A stretch of 64,000 nt of DNA from Bacteroidetes bacterium UBA3022 (lineage in GTDB: Bacteria; Bacteroidota; Bacteroidia; Chitinophagales; BACL12): the NCBI GenBank assembly GCA_002346225.1, contig DDYY01000056.1:78557-142556 (forward strand), given 5' to 3'. The position numbers and the translations under genes were made by a program. Numbering within the stretch: position 1 is the stretch's first letter; the number at the start of each line of letters is the position of its first letter. The notes beneath the pieces are model-generated. The model saw only the letters and a list, made by a program, of their open reading frames with translations. It was not told the origin of the DNA and ran no database searches. Of this stretch, positions 1-9,287 are shown one piece after another.

Positions 1-1
1 T

Positions 2-1240
2 TCGGAAATTATGCCTGACACTGAAGCCTATCTGAACAAAGGGATGGCAACAGGTTATATTGGCTTTGACCCGACTGCAGATTCTCTCGGTGTAGGCAAC
101 ATGGTGCAGGTAATGACCCTGCTGCATTTTCAACGATGTGGCCATAAGCCGGTAGCGCTGGTTGGCGGAGCAACAGGTATGGTGGGTGACCCGAGCGGTA
201 AAAGCGCAGAACGCAACCTGCTCGACGAAGCAGCATTGCAACACAATCTGGAGGGACAAAGAAAACAACTCGAAAAGTTCCTAGATTTCGATTGCGGTGC
301 CAACAGCGCTGTAGTAGTAAATAACTACGACTGGATGAAGGAGTTTTCCTTTCTGGGATTTTTACGGGACGTAGGAAAACATATTACTGTTAGCTATATG
401 ATGGCTAAGGATAGCGTTCAAACGCGTCTGGAAAAAGGTATTTCATTTACAGAGTTTTCCTATCAGCTCATTCAGGGTTATGATTTTTACTATTTGTGGA
501 AACATCACGGTGTTGGTCTGCAAATGGGCGGCAGCGACCAGTGGGGAAACATTACCACCGGAAATGAACTCATCAGAAGAATGGAAGGTGGAAATGCGTA
601 TGCGCTGTGCACCAATCTTATAAAAAAGGCAGATGGAACGAAGTTCGGTAAAACCGAAGGTGGTAACATCTGGCTGGACCCTGCCAGAACTTCGCCCTAT
701 AAGTTCTATCAGTTTTGGCTGAATGCTTCTGACGAAGATGCCCAGACCTATATTAAAATATTCTCCATGGATTCACGGGAATCCATAGAAGCACTCATTG
801 AGCGGCATACTGCAGCTCCCCACGAAAGGGCTTTGCAGAAAGCACTAGCTGAGGAAGTCACCCGGCGCGTACATTCTGATGAAGAACTGAAAAAAGCTCA
901 GGCCGCCAGCAATATTTTGTTTGGCAAATCAACAGGAGAAGACCTCCGGCAATTGGATGATGCCACCATTCTCGATGTGTTTGAAGGCGTACCGCAATTT
1001 CAAATCAGTAAAGAGCAATTGCATGCCGGTGTGGAAGCCGGAATTCTGCTCACCGAAACAACACAGGTGCTGGCGTCCAAGTCAGAAATGAGACGGGCGT
1101 TAAAAGAGGGTTCTCTGAGTTTGAATAAGGAAAAAATTACAGGCGAAGACCAGTTGATTAGAAGTGATGACTTGATTGGAAATAAGTACCTGCTGGTTCA
1201 AAGAGGAAAGAAAAATTACTTTCTGATAATTGCTGCCTGA
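2..1240 (+). CDS. tyrS: Tyrosyl-tRNA synthetase, 5' end cut by window edge
   Basis: Charges tRNA-Tyr with tyrosine in the cytoplasm. The frame is already open at base 2 (Ser-Glu-Ile before the first Met at 11), and those residues continue the usual N-terminal helix of bacterial TyrRS, so the true start lies upstream and I estimate that some 15-20 residues are missing. Numbered from that Met, the Rossmann core shows [13 protein letters not shown] (52-64), the tyrosine pocket GGSDQWGN (173-180) and KFGKT (211-215), a common TyrRS form of KMSKS. An S4-like RNA-binding tail covers about 340-409. The HIGH signature is GVGN (27-30), so both histidines are absent, which is odd for an otherwise normal enzyme. 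The 3' end overlaps the convergent pabB by 25 bases. The family assignment is certain; only the start is unseen. Confidence 0.96.
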   Translation, partial: SEIMPDTEAYLNKGMATGYIGFDPTADSLGVGNMVQVMTLLHFQRCGHKPVALVGGATGMVGDPSGKSAERNLLDEAALQHNLEGQRKQLEKFLDFDCGANSAVVVNNYDWMKEFSFLGFLRDVGKHITVSYMMAKDSVQTRLEKGISFTEFSYQLIQGYDFYYLWKHHGVGLQMGGSDQWGNITTGNELIRRMEGGNAYALCTNLIKKADGTKFGKTEGGNIWLDPARTSPYKFYQFWLNASDEDAQTYIKIFSMDSRESIEALIERHTAAPHERALQKALAEEVTRRVHSDEELKKAQAASNILFGKSTGEDLRQLDDATILDVFEGVPQFQISKEQLHAGVEAGILLTETTQVLASKSEMRRALKEGSLSLNKEKITGEDQLIRSDDLIGNKYLLVQRGKKNYFLIIAA

Positions 1241-2532
1241 TTACCAAGCGCTTTTAACAGTCCGGAAATCTTTAGCAAACACTCCTCGTATTCCTGCGCA
1301 GGATCGGAGTCGTATACTATGGCACCTCCTGCACTGACTGAAAGCTTTCCGATTGCCTCATCATAGAGAAAACTTCGTATTATGACGTTGAAATCCAGTT
1401 GACCCTGGGGACCAAAATAACCAAATGCACCGGAGTAAAGTCCCCTGCCTTTTGATTCCAATGCATCTATGAGTTCCATAGCGCGGACTTTCGGCGCTCC
1501 GGTCATGCTGCCCATGGGAAATGCCCGACGCAACACGTCAATCTGATTGACACCGTCCGGTAAAATGGCGCTGATAACAGATACCATTTGGTGAACCTGT
1601 TCGAAAGAATAAATGCTGAAAAGTTCCTCTACGCGGACACTTCCTGTTTTGGCAAAAGGCGTAAGGTCGTTGCGTACCAGATCAACAATCATGACATTCT
1701 CAGCCCTGTCTTTTTCACTACAGCGCAATTGCTCTTTCAAGCTTTTATCCTCTTCCGGTGTAGCACCTCTGCGAATAGTACCCTTCACAGGATAAGAACT
1801 TACTCTGTTCCCTTCGATACGCAGGAATCGCTCAGGACTGGCACAAATGAGTGTCTTCCCTTCCCATCCGAAATACACTGAGAAAGGCGCTTTTGCATAC
1901 CGGCTTACTTCCCTGTACAACCAGGCTGTATCTAAATGTTGAACCGTTGCCAAAAAAGACTGGCAATAATTCAATTCATATATATCGCCATCTATGATAT
2001 GTTTTCGAATGGCATCTACCCGCTCCAGGTATGTTTCGCGGGCCTCACCCGGTTGAAGCACTACCTGGTTGGAAAGAGCAGCACCTGTCCACACCTGTGC
2101 CAGTATCCTTTCAAAAATGAATGCCGGTGGAACAGCTTTGGAGGAAATGCTCAATTGGTTACCGGTCCATTGAATCAGTATCTCCGGGACAAAGAACAAC
2201 ATATCAGGGAAGTCTATATCCGATTTTTTTTCACCTGAAAGCGCCTCTATCTCATTTTTCAGATTGTAGCTGCAGTAGCCGAATATCCAGTCGCCATGTT
2301 TCTGGCGGAATGCCTTCAATTGATCAAAGGCGGTACCTGCACCTGCAGCCATCGCGTCGTGACAACCCAGTGCACACATCATTTCGAAAGCGGGAGGACC
2401 GTAAGCGGCGTTTCCGCAACTGTCTAAAATGGCAAAGTGTCGGTAGGAACGGGTCATCATCAGCAGTGCATCCCTTACAGGAAAACCCTCGGGAAGGAAA
2501 AATGTCACCGATTCAGAAGACCAGACAGACAT
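1216..2532 (-). CDS. pabB: Aminodeoxychorismate synthase component I (chorismate-binding)
   Basis: Predicted to convert chorismate to aminodeoxychorismate for p-aminobenzoate and folate synthesis, in the cytoplasm. At 438 residues it has a divergent N-terminal part (1-160) and a full chorismate-binding domain: PVKGT (248-252), [13 protein letters not shown] (278-290) and GSMTGAPK (341-348). The Lys in PVKGT is characteristic of PabB, whereas anthranilate synthase TrpE usually has Ala there, which is why I prefer PabB. No glutaminase or lyase domain is fused and none is adjacent, so PabA and PabC must be encoded elsewhere. The ATG directly abuts the purA stop codon with no spacer, implying cotranscription and probably translational coupling. 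The 3' end runs 25 bases into the convergent tyrS. TrpE or isochorismate synthase are less likely alternatives. Confidence 0.88.
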   Translation of the reverse strand: MSVWSSESVTFFLPEGFPVRDALLMMTRSYRHFAILDSCGNAAYGPPAFEMMCALGCHDAMAAGAGTAFDQLKAFRQKHGDWIFGYCSYNLKNEIEALSGEKKSDIDFPDMLFFVPEILIQWTGNQLSISSKAVPPAFIFERILAQVWTGAALSNQVVLQPGEARETYLERVDAIRKHIIDGDIYELNYCQSFLATVQHLDTAWLYREVSRYAKAPFSVYFGWEGKTLICASPERFLRIEGNRVSSYPVKGTIRRGATPEEDKSLKEQLRCSEKDRAENVMIVDLVRNDLTPFAKTGSVRVEELFSIYSFEQVHQMVSVISAILPDGVNQIDVLRRAFPMGSMTGAPKVRAMELIDALESKGRGLYSGAFGYFGPQGQLDFNVIIRSFLYDEAIGKLSVSAGGAIVYDSDPAQEYEECLLKISGLLKALGNQAAIIRK

Positions 2533-3807
2533 CTAAAATTCCATCAGTTTATCGCGCTCGGGTCCTGCCGATAACATAGAAATCCGAACACCCAGTTCCT
2601 GCTCCAAAAATTGCAGGTACGATTGCAATTGCTGTGGTAGTCCTGAAATACCTCCATCTATTTCAAAATCACAATTCCAGCCTTCAATAGTGAGGTATTC
2701 CGGCTCAGGAGTTGTTCCGGTTAAATCGAAGGGCACCCCGTTCGTCAACTGCCCATCTATTTTGTATCCTGTACAGGCTTTGATTGTCGCAAATTCGTTG
2801 AGCACATCCACCTTTGTCAATGCCAGTTGAGTTACGCCATTCAACATGATGGTGTAGCGCAATGCAGGCAAATCAATCCAACCGCAGCGTCGCGGACGGC
2901 CGGTAGTCGCTCCAAACTCGCTGCCAATGCGGCGGAGTGCTTCACCGTCTTCGTCAAACAACTCGGTAGGGAAAGGTCCACTACCAACACGCGTGCAATA
3001 AGCTTTGGTAATGCCTATTACTTCCCCGATAGAGGAAGGAGCTATTCCCAGCCCGGTGCAAACCCCGGCAGTTATGGTATTGGAGGATGTTACGAAAGGA
3101 TAGGTTCCATGATCTACGTCCAGCATGCTGCCCTGCGCTCCTTCTGCCAGCACCCGTTTTCCAGCTTGCAATGCCTCGTTGATGTAGTATTCTCCATCCA
3201 CAAAAGGCAGCTGTTTCAATGTGGCAATAGCATCCAGCCATTCCTGCTCACCGGGAATTTCAGGATTCTGAATACCATAGAGCTGCAGTAAATCCAGGTG
3301 TTTTTGCTTCAGTTTTTCATATCTCGAAAGAAAGTCCGGAAGTTCGGTATCACCGACCCTTAGTCCGTTTCTTCCCGTTTTATCCATATACGCCGGCCCA
3401 ATTCCTTTCAGGGTAGAGCCAATTTTATCATTGCCCTTGGCCGTTTCTGAAGCAGCATCCAGCAATTTATGAGTAGGGAGAATGAGATGGGCCTTTCTGG
3501 AAATGAGCAGCCGGTTGCCGGGATAGGTTCCCGTGGTGGCCAGCTCGTCCAGTTCTTTTTTAAAGGTAACCGGATCAATAACAACGCCAGCTCCTACCAA
3601 ATTAATGGTATGCTCGAGGAAGATACCAGAAGGTATCGTATGTAGCACGAACTTCTTGCCGTCTTTGAGAATGAGTGTATGTCCTGCATTCGGACCGCCC
3701 TGAAAGCGGGCTATTATATCATATTTTTCGGCGAGGTAATCTACAATCTTTCCTTTCCCTTCATCACCCCATTGCAGACCCAGTAAAACGTCAACTTTCA
3801 TAGTCAT
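2533..3807 (-). CDS. purA: Adenylosuccinate synthetase
   Basis: Joins IMP and aspartate using GTP to form adenylosuccinate, the first committed step from IMP to AMP; cytoplasmic. The protein is 424 residues, the normal length. The N-terminal P-loop-like GDEGKGK (14-20) holds the catalytic Asp15, and GPNAGHT (38-44) holds the catalytic His43; GTGR-type contacts are seen as TTGRPRRCGW. Two in-frame ATGs lie six bases apart (3807 and 3801); the second gives the common form MKVDVLLGLQWGDEGKGK, so 3801 is equally plausible. It sits downstream of rel, fur and a STAS gene on the same strand after a 96-base gap, and pabB follows with no gap. PurA is a known inhibition target of ppGpp in other bacteria, so its place downstream of rel is suggestive. 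Confidence 0.98.
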   Translation of the reverse strand: MTMKVDVLLGLQWGDEGKGKIVDYLAEKYDIIARFQGGPNAGHTLILKDGKKFVLHTIPSGIFLEHTINLVGAGVVIDPVTFKKELDELATTGTYPGNRLLISRKAHLILPTHKLLDAASETAKGNDKIGSTLKGIGPAYMDKTGRNGLRVGDTELPDFLSRYEKLKQKHLDLLQLYGIQNPEIPGEQEWLDAIATLKQLPFVDGEYYINEALQAGKRVLAEGAQGSMLDVDHGTYPFVTSSNTITAGVCTGLGIAPSSIGEVIGITKAYCTRVGSGPFPTELFDEDGEALRRIGSEFGATTGRPRRCGWIDLPALRYTIMLNGVTQLALTKVDVLNEFATIKACTGYKIDGQLTNGVPFDLTGTTPEPEYLTIEGWNCDFEIDGGISGLPQQLQSYLQFLEQELGVRISMLSAGPERDKLMEF

Positions 3808-3903
3808 TTCTTAAGCAGTAAAAATCCGCAAAACAGCCGACAAAATTGAATCAAAATGTACACATTGCCAACACCGGGCCGATTAGAGGGAATTGAGAGG
3901 CGT

Positions 3904-4260
3904 TCAGATTACGCCGGATTGCTTGAGGTACTCCATGGCATCGTCAATTCCGGGTTCAATAAGGAAAAATGAGTTCAGTTTGGTGGTAACCATCAGGTCG
4001 TCGAGCAGCCTGTTGAGGGCCACCAGCACTACCTCACCGTCCTTACCGCGAACAAGTGTTAGTACCTTGAGGAAGAAGCTCAAACCGCTGGAGTTCATGA
4101 ATTCGAGCTCAGAAAGGTCAAAAATGAGATGAATACAGTCCGTTTCCACCAACTCTTCCACTTCATCGCGAATATTTACCAGCTGGTACTCTCCTATTAT
4201 TCTGCCTTTCAGGCGGATAATAGCTACCCCGGGTTCTGTTCTTTCAATGCTGTACTCCAT
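3904..4260 (-). CDS. STAS domain anti-sigma factor antagonist
   Basis: A 118-residue protein made of one STAS domain, the fold of SpoIIAA and RsbV, which bind and are phosphorylated by anti-sigma kinases. The segment DLSELEFMNSSGLSFF (48-63) matches the signature around the phosphoacceptor serine; Ser58 aligns with Ser58 of SpoIIAA. No signal peptide or membrane segment is present, so it is cytoplasmic. No anti-sigma kinase or sigma factor is encoded next to it; the partner must lie elsewhere. It lies 37 bases downstream of fur and 96 bases upstream of purA, all on the minus strand. The start is the ATG at 4260; no other Met lies near the N-terminus. The family is clear, the target is unknown. 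Confidence 0.9.
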   Translation of the reverse strand: MEYSIERTEPGVAIIRLKGRIIGEYQLVNIRDEVEELVETDCIHLIFDLSELEFMNSSGLSFFLKVLTLVRGKDGEVVLVALNRLLDDLMVTTKLNSFFLIEPGIDDAMEYLKQSGVI

Positions 4261-4297
4261 ATACTAACCTTACATATTTTGCTTGAAGGTGGTTCAA

Positions 4298-4771
4298 TTA
4301 TTTCAATATTTCGCGTTTTTTTTGACAATTCCCACAGATTCCATACATCTGAAGCGAGTGGTGTGTAATCTTGAAATTCAATAAATCACCCATCATAGTT
4401 TGTATCTGTTGGATGCGCGGATCGCAAAATTCCACAACCTTCCTGCAGTCGACGCAAATAATATGGTCGTGCTGGCGGTATCCATAGGACCGTTCATATT
4501 GCGCCTGATTCTTTCCAAACTGATGGCGGGTAACCAAATCGCAGGAAACCAGTAAATCGAGGGTATTGTAGACCGTTGCCCTGCTCACCCTGTATTGCTG
4601 GCGCAACATTTCGTTGTAGAGCGTTTCAGCATCGAAATGGTCGTTTCGGCGATAAATCTCTTCCAGAATAGCGAAACGTTCGGGCGTTTTGCGCAAACCA
4701 TTCTGCTCCATATGCGCAGAAAAAATATTCTTCACCTCCTCTATTACATCCTTCCTATCAGCTGTTTTCAT
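4298..4771 (-). CDS. fur: Fur family transcriptional regulator
   Basis: A 157-residue metal-responsive repressor. The N-terminal winged helix carries the family pattern RKTPERFAILEEI and YRVSRATVYNTLDLL; the C-terminal half holds the metal sites, seen as HDHIICVDCRKVVEF and GICGNC. The two CxxC pairs would form the structural zinc site, and the HDH motif belongs to the regulatory metal site. It could sense iron (Fur), zinc (Zur) or peroxide (PerR); the sequence alone does not decide, and the Fur/PerR type is the usual call for this form. Its ATG lies 14 bases inside the 3' end of rel, so the two are translationally linked, and a STAS gene follows. Confidence 0.92.
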   Translation of the reverse strand: MKTADRKDVIEEVKNIFSAHMEQNGLRKTPERFAILEEIYRRNDHFDAETLYNEMLRQQYRVSRATVYNTLDLLVSCDLVTRHQFGKNQAQYERSYGYRQHDHIICVDCRKVVEFCDPRIQQIQTMMGDLLNFKITHHSLQMYGICGNCQKKREILK

Positions 4772-6977
4772 TCTTCAAATCTAGTCTTGTAACGCTTGTA
4801 ATTTCCTTTAACTTTTTAATCCTTGCAACCAGCTCATCCAATTGGTCTGTGTTCTTCACGAAAACCATGAAGGTTCCTTCAAAGATGCCCTCTTTAGCAC
4901 CAATAGTCATACTTTGCATGTTCAGCCGCATTTCCCCACTAATAACATTGGTAACCTTGTTAACCAGACCCACATCGTCTAAACCCGTTATCTGCAAACC
5001 GGTAAGGAAGGCAATTTCTTCCTGATTGGTCCATCGTGTCTTAACAATGCGGTAGCCGTATTTGCTTAGCATTTCAGTCGCATTCGGGCAGTTCGTGCGG
5101 TGAATTTTAATGCCTTCATTGATGGTTATGAAACCAAACACCTCATCCCCTACTATAGGGTTACAGCACTTGGCCAGTGAATATTGAATCTTATCACTCT
5201 CTTCATCGAAAATCAACAACTCGGCATTGGAAGTGAAGACATTGCCTTTGCCTGCAGCAGCAGATTTGGGATCATTCTTGCGTTTGGGTGGCATGATACG
5301 ACCACCCTTCATTTCAAAATGTTTGAGTTCCTTCAGGTCGATATCTTTTCGATATACCCTGTAAAAAAGCTCGAGGGAAGTGGGCTGCTGGTAAAATGTT
5401 TGTAACTCCTGGACATTCTTATCGTCCATGGGTAGTTTTAAAGTCTTCAATTTCTTCTCCAGCATCTCCCGACCTAAAGCAGCGTGTTGCCGCTTCTCTT
5501 CCTTCAATGCATGCTTAACCTTCGAACGCGCCCTTGAAGTAATCAGGAACTGCAGCCAGTCTTCGTTGGGTTTTTGCTTGCGGGAAGTAATGACCTCTAC
5601 CTGATCTCCATTGGAAAGCTGATGGCTCAAAGGCACCAGCTTATGGTTTACTTTGGCACCAATACAATTGTAGCCGACATCTGTATGAATTTCAAATGCA
5701 AAGTCAAGGGCTGTCGATTTCTGAGGTAAGATTTTCAAATCTCCCTTTGGCGTAAATACATATATTTCTTTAGAAAATAAGTTGCTTTTGAAATCATCCA
5801 GAAACTCCAGGGCATTGTAATCCGGATTACGCAGCAACTCCCGTATTTCACGCAACCAGTTATCCAGGGTTTTATCGGCAGACCCCTCTTTGTATTTCCA
5901 GTGAGCCGCAAATCCTTTCTCTGCAATTTCATCCATGCGCCGGGTGCGTATTTGCACTTCCACCCATCGCCCCTTATGCCCCATCACCGTTGTGTGCAGC
6001 GACTCGTAGCCATTCGCTTTAGGCGTGGAAATCCAGTCGCGCAAACGGTCCGGATTGGGGGTGTAGTATTCGGTAACTATGGAATAAACCTTCCAGCAAT
6101 CGGCTTTCTCTTTCTCTGCAGGAGTATCTACAATGATACGTATAGCAAACAAATCATACACCTCTTCGAAGGAGACGTGCTTGGTGCGCATCTTATTCCA
6201 GATAGAGTGGATGGACTTTGGCCTGCCATACATTTCGTACACCATTCCTTCAGCTTCCAGGCGTTCCCGCAGTGGCTTGGTAAACTCATTGATGTACCTG
6301 CTGCGCTCTCTTTTGGTAGCCGCCAGTTTCCTGGCAATATCCTTATAGGTTTCGGGCTCTGTATACTTCATGCCCAAATCCTCCAGCTCCGATTTGATAG
6401 CATAGAAGCCAAGCCTGTGCGCCAGCGGGGCATAGAGGAAGAGCGTCTCGGAAGCAATCTTCAGCTGCTTTTTGCGGGGCATGCTATCCATGGTCCGCAT
6501 ATTGTGCAGCCTGTCGGCAATCTTGATCAGTATCACCCTGACATCATCGGCCAGCGTGAGCAGTAATTTTTTAAAGTTTTCCGCCTGAATGGAAGATGTC
6601 AGATCAAACACACCTGACACTTTGGTAAGACCGTCAATGATCCGCGACACTTTGGCGCCAAACTCCCTTTTAATATCGTCCAGGGTCAATTCCGTATCTT
6701 CCACTACATCATGGAGGAGGGCACATAGCGCCGCCGTGGCATTTAAACCCATCTCCTTTACAACAATCTGCGCCACCTGCAAGGGATGTAAAATGTAGGG
6801 CTCGCCCGATTTTCGCCGCATATCCTTGTGGGCTTCCATGGCCATTTCAAAGGCCAGCCGAAGGTGCTTCTTCTCGCTGGTGGTAATGGAGTCCTTCAGC
6901 GACCGCAATAAATTCCTGTACTCCTTTAATATGAGTTGCTTTTCTTTTTCAGGATCTATTACGGATAAGACGGTCAT
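4758..6977 (-). CDS. rel: Bifunctional (p)ppGpp synthetase/hydrolase (Rel/SpoT)
   Basis: Makes and degrades the alarmones ppGpp and pppGpp to control the stringent response; cytoplasmic and ribosome-associated. All standard parts of a long RSH protein occur in its 739 residues: HD hydrolase domain with HDVVED (89-94) and DRLHNMRTM (155-163), synthetase domain with GRPKSIHSIWNKM (251-263) and the YESLHTT segment, TGS domain (about 404-465) starting IYVFTPKGD, a conserved zinc-finger-like region with AKCCNPIVGDEV, and a C-terminal ACT domain (about 660-735). In the synthetase the charge-switch motif reads RLRD (311-314), the basic form of bifunctional enzymes rather than the acidic EXDD of synthetase-only RelA. 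With an intact HD site this indicates a bifunctional enzyme. fur starts within its last 14 bases. Confidence 0.97.
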   Translation of the reverse strand: MTVLSVIDPEKEKQLILKEYRNLLRSLKDSITTSEKKHLRLAFEMAMEAHKDMRRKSGEPYILHPLQVAQIVVKEMGLNATAALCALLHDVVEDTELTLDDIKREFGAKVSRIIDGLTKVSGVFDLTSSIQAENFKKLLLTLADDVRVILIKIADRLHNMRTMDSMPRKKQLKIASETLFLYAPLAHRLGFYAIKSELEDLGMKYTEPETYKDIARKLAATKRERSRYINEFTKPLRERLEAEGMVYEMYGRPKSIHSIWNKMRTKHVSFEEVYDLFAIRIIVDTPAEKEKADCWKVYSIVTEYYTPNPDRLRDWISTPKANGYESLHTTVMGHKGRWVEVQIRTRRMDEIAEKGFAAHWKYKEGSADKTLDNWLREIRELLRNPDYNALEFLDDFKSNLFSKEIYVFTPKGDLKILPQKSTALDFAFEIHTDVGYNCIGAKVNHKLVPLSHQLSNGDQVEVITSRKQKPNEDWLQFLITSRARSKVKHALKEEKRQHAALGREMLEKKLKTLKLPMDDKNVQELQTFYQQPTSLELFYRVYRKDIDLKELKHFEMKGGRIMPPKRKNDPKSAAAGKGNVFTSNAELLIFDEESDKIQYSLAKCCNPIVGDEVFGFITINEGIKIHRTNCPNATEMLSKYGYRIVKTRWTNQEEIAFLTGLQITGLDDVGLVNKVTNVISGEMRLNMQSMTIGAKEGIFEGTFMVFVKNTDQLDELVARIKKLKEITSVTRLDLKNENS

Positions 6978-7066
6978 TTACGCTCTAAATTTAAGTTGGA
7001 ATCAAAAATGCAATTAAAATTAGAACAAATCGCAGGTATCCGGAGTTTCCGATTGCAAGAAATAAA

Positions 7067-7096
7067 TCTGAAAAAGAGAAAAAAAGCATAATTTTG
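7067..7096 (+). promoter_or_regulatory. Putative Bacteroidota promoter of tRNA-Leu
   Basis: TAATTTTG at 7089-7096 matches the Bacteroidota -7 consensus TAnnTTTG exactly. A weaker TCTG at 7067-7070 stands 18 bases upstream, near the expected place of the -33 TTTG element. The box ends 31 bases before the mature tRNA-Leu. The following tig operon has no other obvious promoter in the 23-base gap and may be read from here. Confidence 0.5.
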
Positions 7097-7127
7097 CCGC
7101 TCCTTTCACTACTAATGACTTAAAAAT

Positions 7128-7212
7128 GCGGGTGTGGTGAAATTGGTAGACATACCAGACTTAGGATCTGGCGCCGCAAGGCATGGGGGTTCGAGTCCCT
7201 CCACCCGCACCA
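7128..7212 (+). tRNA. tRNA-Leu (anticodon TAG)
   Basis: An 85-base class II tRNA. The acceptor stem GCGGGTG (7128-7134) pairs fully with CACCCGC (7202-7208), followed by discriminator A and an encoded CCA (7210-7212). The anticodon stem CCAGA/TCTGG encloses a loop with TAG at 7162-7164, reading CTA/CTN leucine codons. A long variable arm and the T loop TTCGAGT are present, as expected for tRNA-Leu. It lies 23 bases before tig. Confidence 0.97.
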
Positions 7213-7235
7213 AAAAACAATAAACAAGCACAACA

Positions 7236-8606
7236 TTGAACGTTCAAACCGAACAATTAGGGGAATTGCATGAAAAGATCACCATTACGATCGACCCCGC
7301 CGACTACCAGCCATCTTACAACAAAGCCCTGAAAGATCTTGCCAAAAAGGCCAACTTCAAAGGTTTCCGTCCCGGTCATGTACCTATGGGCATGGTTAAA
7401 AAATTATACGGCGACCAGGCACTTGCCGAAGAACTGAACAAGCTGGTGAATGAAGCCATTGACAAGCAGTTGAAAAGTGAAAATAAACAGCTGTTGGGCG
7501 ATCCGCTGCCGGCCGAAGATGAGCCGGTTACCATCAACCAAAACGAAGCCAAAGAATACGTTTTTCAGTACGAAGTCGGCATACAGCCCGAAGTAGAACT
7601 GGGCTTATCTGCCAGCGACTCCTTTACCTGGTATAAGATTCCTGCCAGCGATGAAGATATTCAGCAAGAAGTAAGTCGCCTGCGTAAAAAGTACGGCAAA
7701 CGGGAAGAGGTGGACACAGCTGCAGACGAGGATGTGGTTTATGTGCACCTGCAGGAATTGGATGCGGAAGGAGAAAATGCACTTCATGTACACTCTTTTT
7801 ACAACAGGGAGATGCTGACAGAAGCAGGCCTGGAAATGTTGGGCAGTGTTGCTAAAGACTTCAAAGGCACCTGCGAAGATATTTTCGCACTGTTCAAAGG
7901 CGAAAAAGAGCAAGTAGCTAAAAATGTACTGCAGGTAAAAGACGCAGATGCCTCCTCTATTGATGCCATTCAACCGCGGTTCGAAATTGCTGTGGAAAGA
8001 ATTGTACGGTTGATGCCCGCTGAAACGGATGCAGCCTTTTTTGAAGCAGCCTCAGGAGAATACGGTGAGGTAAGTGATATGGAGAGTCTGGAAGCCAACA
8101 TCCGTTCTGCCATTGAGCACTACAATAACGAAATGACACGTGGACGGCTGGACAACGACATCTATAAGGCCCTGATAGATGCAACTCAAATTACCCTTCC
8201 GGAGCAGTTTCTGGAAAAATGGTATGCCAAGAACAGAGCCAATAATGAGGAGGATGAAGCTTCAGCAGAAGAAAAAGAGCCATTGGATGTATTTCTCAAG
8301 AGATTGAAAGAGTCGCTCATTTTCTCGCATGTGCAGAAAAACCATGAGATCTCTGCCAATCAGGAAGAGGTTATTCAGGAGGCCATTACACATACAAGAG
8401 CCAGTTACGGTCAACTGGGAGAAGAATTTGTACGTTACATTGTTGAAAACAATATTAAGGACCGTTCATTCGTCGAAAGTATGCATGACCGTGTATTACA
8501 AAATAAATTTCTCGATATCATTCGCGGAAAAGTTAATATTGTAGACGAGGCCATCACATTAGAAGCATTTCAGAATCTGCAAAAAGCAACAACAAATGTC
8601 GAGTAA
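7236..8606 (+). CDS. tig: Trigger factor, ribosome-associated chaperone
   Basis: Binds the ribosome exit tunnel and shields nascent chains. The N-terminal ribosome-binding domain shows GFRPGHVP (about 43-50), the Bacteroidota version of the signature loop. The protein has 456 residues. I see no clear FKBP-type prolyl isomerase motif in the middle; the centre is acidic and divergent, as in other Bacteroidota trigger factors. The start is a TTG at 7236: no ATG or GTG in frame lies before the conserved N-terminal beta strand, and the frame upstream runs into tRNA-Leu. Its stop overlaps the clpP ATG by 11 bases, and tig-clpP-clpX is the classical order of this quality-control operon. Confidence 0.93.
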   Translation: MNVQTEQLGELHEKITITIDPADYQPSYNKALKDLAKKANFKGFRPGHVPMGMVKKLYGDQALAEELNKLVNEAIDKQLKSENKQLLGDPLPAEDEPVTINQNEAKEYVFQYEVGIQPEVELGLSASDSFTWYKIPASDEDIQQEVSRLRKKYGKREEVDTAADEDVVYVHLQELDAEGENALHVHSFYNREMLTEAGLEMLGSVAKDFKGTCEDIFALFKGEKEQVAKNVLQVKDADASSIDAIQPRFEIAVERIVRLMPAETDAAFFEAASGEYGEVSDMESLEANIRSAIEHYNNEMTRGRLDNDIYKALIDATQITLPEQFLEKWYAKNRANNEEDEASAEEKEPLDVFLKRLKESLIFSHVQKNHEISANQEEVIQEAITHTRASYGQLGEEFVRYIVENNIKDRSFVESMHDRVLQNKFLDIIRGKVNIVDEAITLEAFQNLQKATTNVE

Positions 8607-9285
8607 CGAATTTAAAAAGTATGCTACCAAACACATGGGCATACCCACCACCATGCTGGAAAGTTATATGAAGACCTCCAGCATGCAGGTAACCAACTTC
8701 ACCCCTTATATCATTGAAGAGCGCCAGCTGAATGCACAGGCACTGGATGTATTTTCCCGTCTCATGATGGACCGCATCATCTTCCTGGGCACCCCCATTG
8801 ACGATTATGTTGCCAATGTCATTCAGGCGCAATTACTGTTCCTGGATTCAGTAGACGCCAAACGCGATATCCAGATTTACATCAACAGCCCCGGAGGAAT
8901 CGTTTATTCCGGTCTCGCAATTTACGATACCATGCAATATGTGACGCCAGATGTGGCCACTATTTGCACCGGAATTGCCGCATCCATGGCAGCCGTCTTA
9001 TTGTGCGCAGGCCACGCTGGCAAGCGTTCCGCGCTGACGCATAGCCGTGTGATGATCCATCAGCCATTAGGTGGAATGCAGGGACAAGCGAGTGATATGG
9101 AGATAGCGCTGAAAGAAACTTTAAAATTAAAATCCGAACTTTACTCCATCATAAGCAACCATTCAGGTCAATCTATCGATAAAGTAGAGAGAGACTCTGA
9201 TAGGGATTACTGGATGACCGCCGGCGAAGCCAAGGAATATGGCATGGTCGATGAGGTCCTTCAGCGCAATTCCGGAAAAGCATAA
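8596..9285 (+). CDS. clpP: ATP-dependent Clp protease proteolytic subunit
   Basis: Serine peptidase that forms the double heptamer chamber degrading unfolded substrates fed by ClpX. The 229-residue protein has the nucleophile in [14 protein letters not shown], the catalytic His in MIHQPLGG and a downstream Asp in the [11 protein letters not shown] segment. The N-terminal extension before the core is a little longer than in E. coli, perhaps a processed propeptide. The ATG at 8596 lies 11 bases inside the tig stop; clpX follows after two bases. All three genes are thus one transcript. Confidence 0.98.
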   Translation: MSSNEFKKYATKHMGIPTTMLESYMKTSSMQVTNFTPYIIEERQLNAQALDVFSRLMMDRIIFLGTPIDDYVANVIQAQLLFLDSVDAKRDIQIYINSPGGIVYSGLAIYDTMQYVTPDVATICTGIAASMAAVLLCAGHAGKRSALTHSRVMIHQPLGGMQGQASDMEIALKETLKLKSELYSIISNHSGQSIDKVERDSDRDYWMTAGEAKEYGMVDEVLQRNSGKA

Positions 9286-9287
9286 AG

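Noticed and set aside
5901..6566. 221-codon plus-strand frame inside rel
   Set aside because: Lies fully antisense to the conserved RSH domains; no family resemblance and low-complexity composition typical of a shadow frame.
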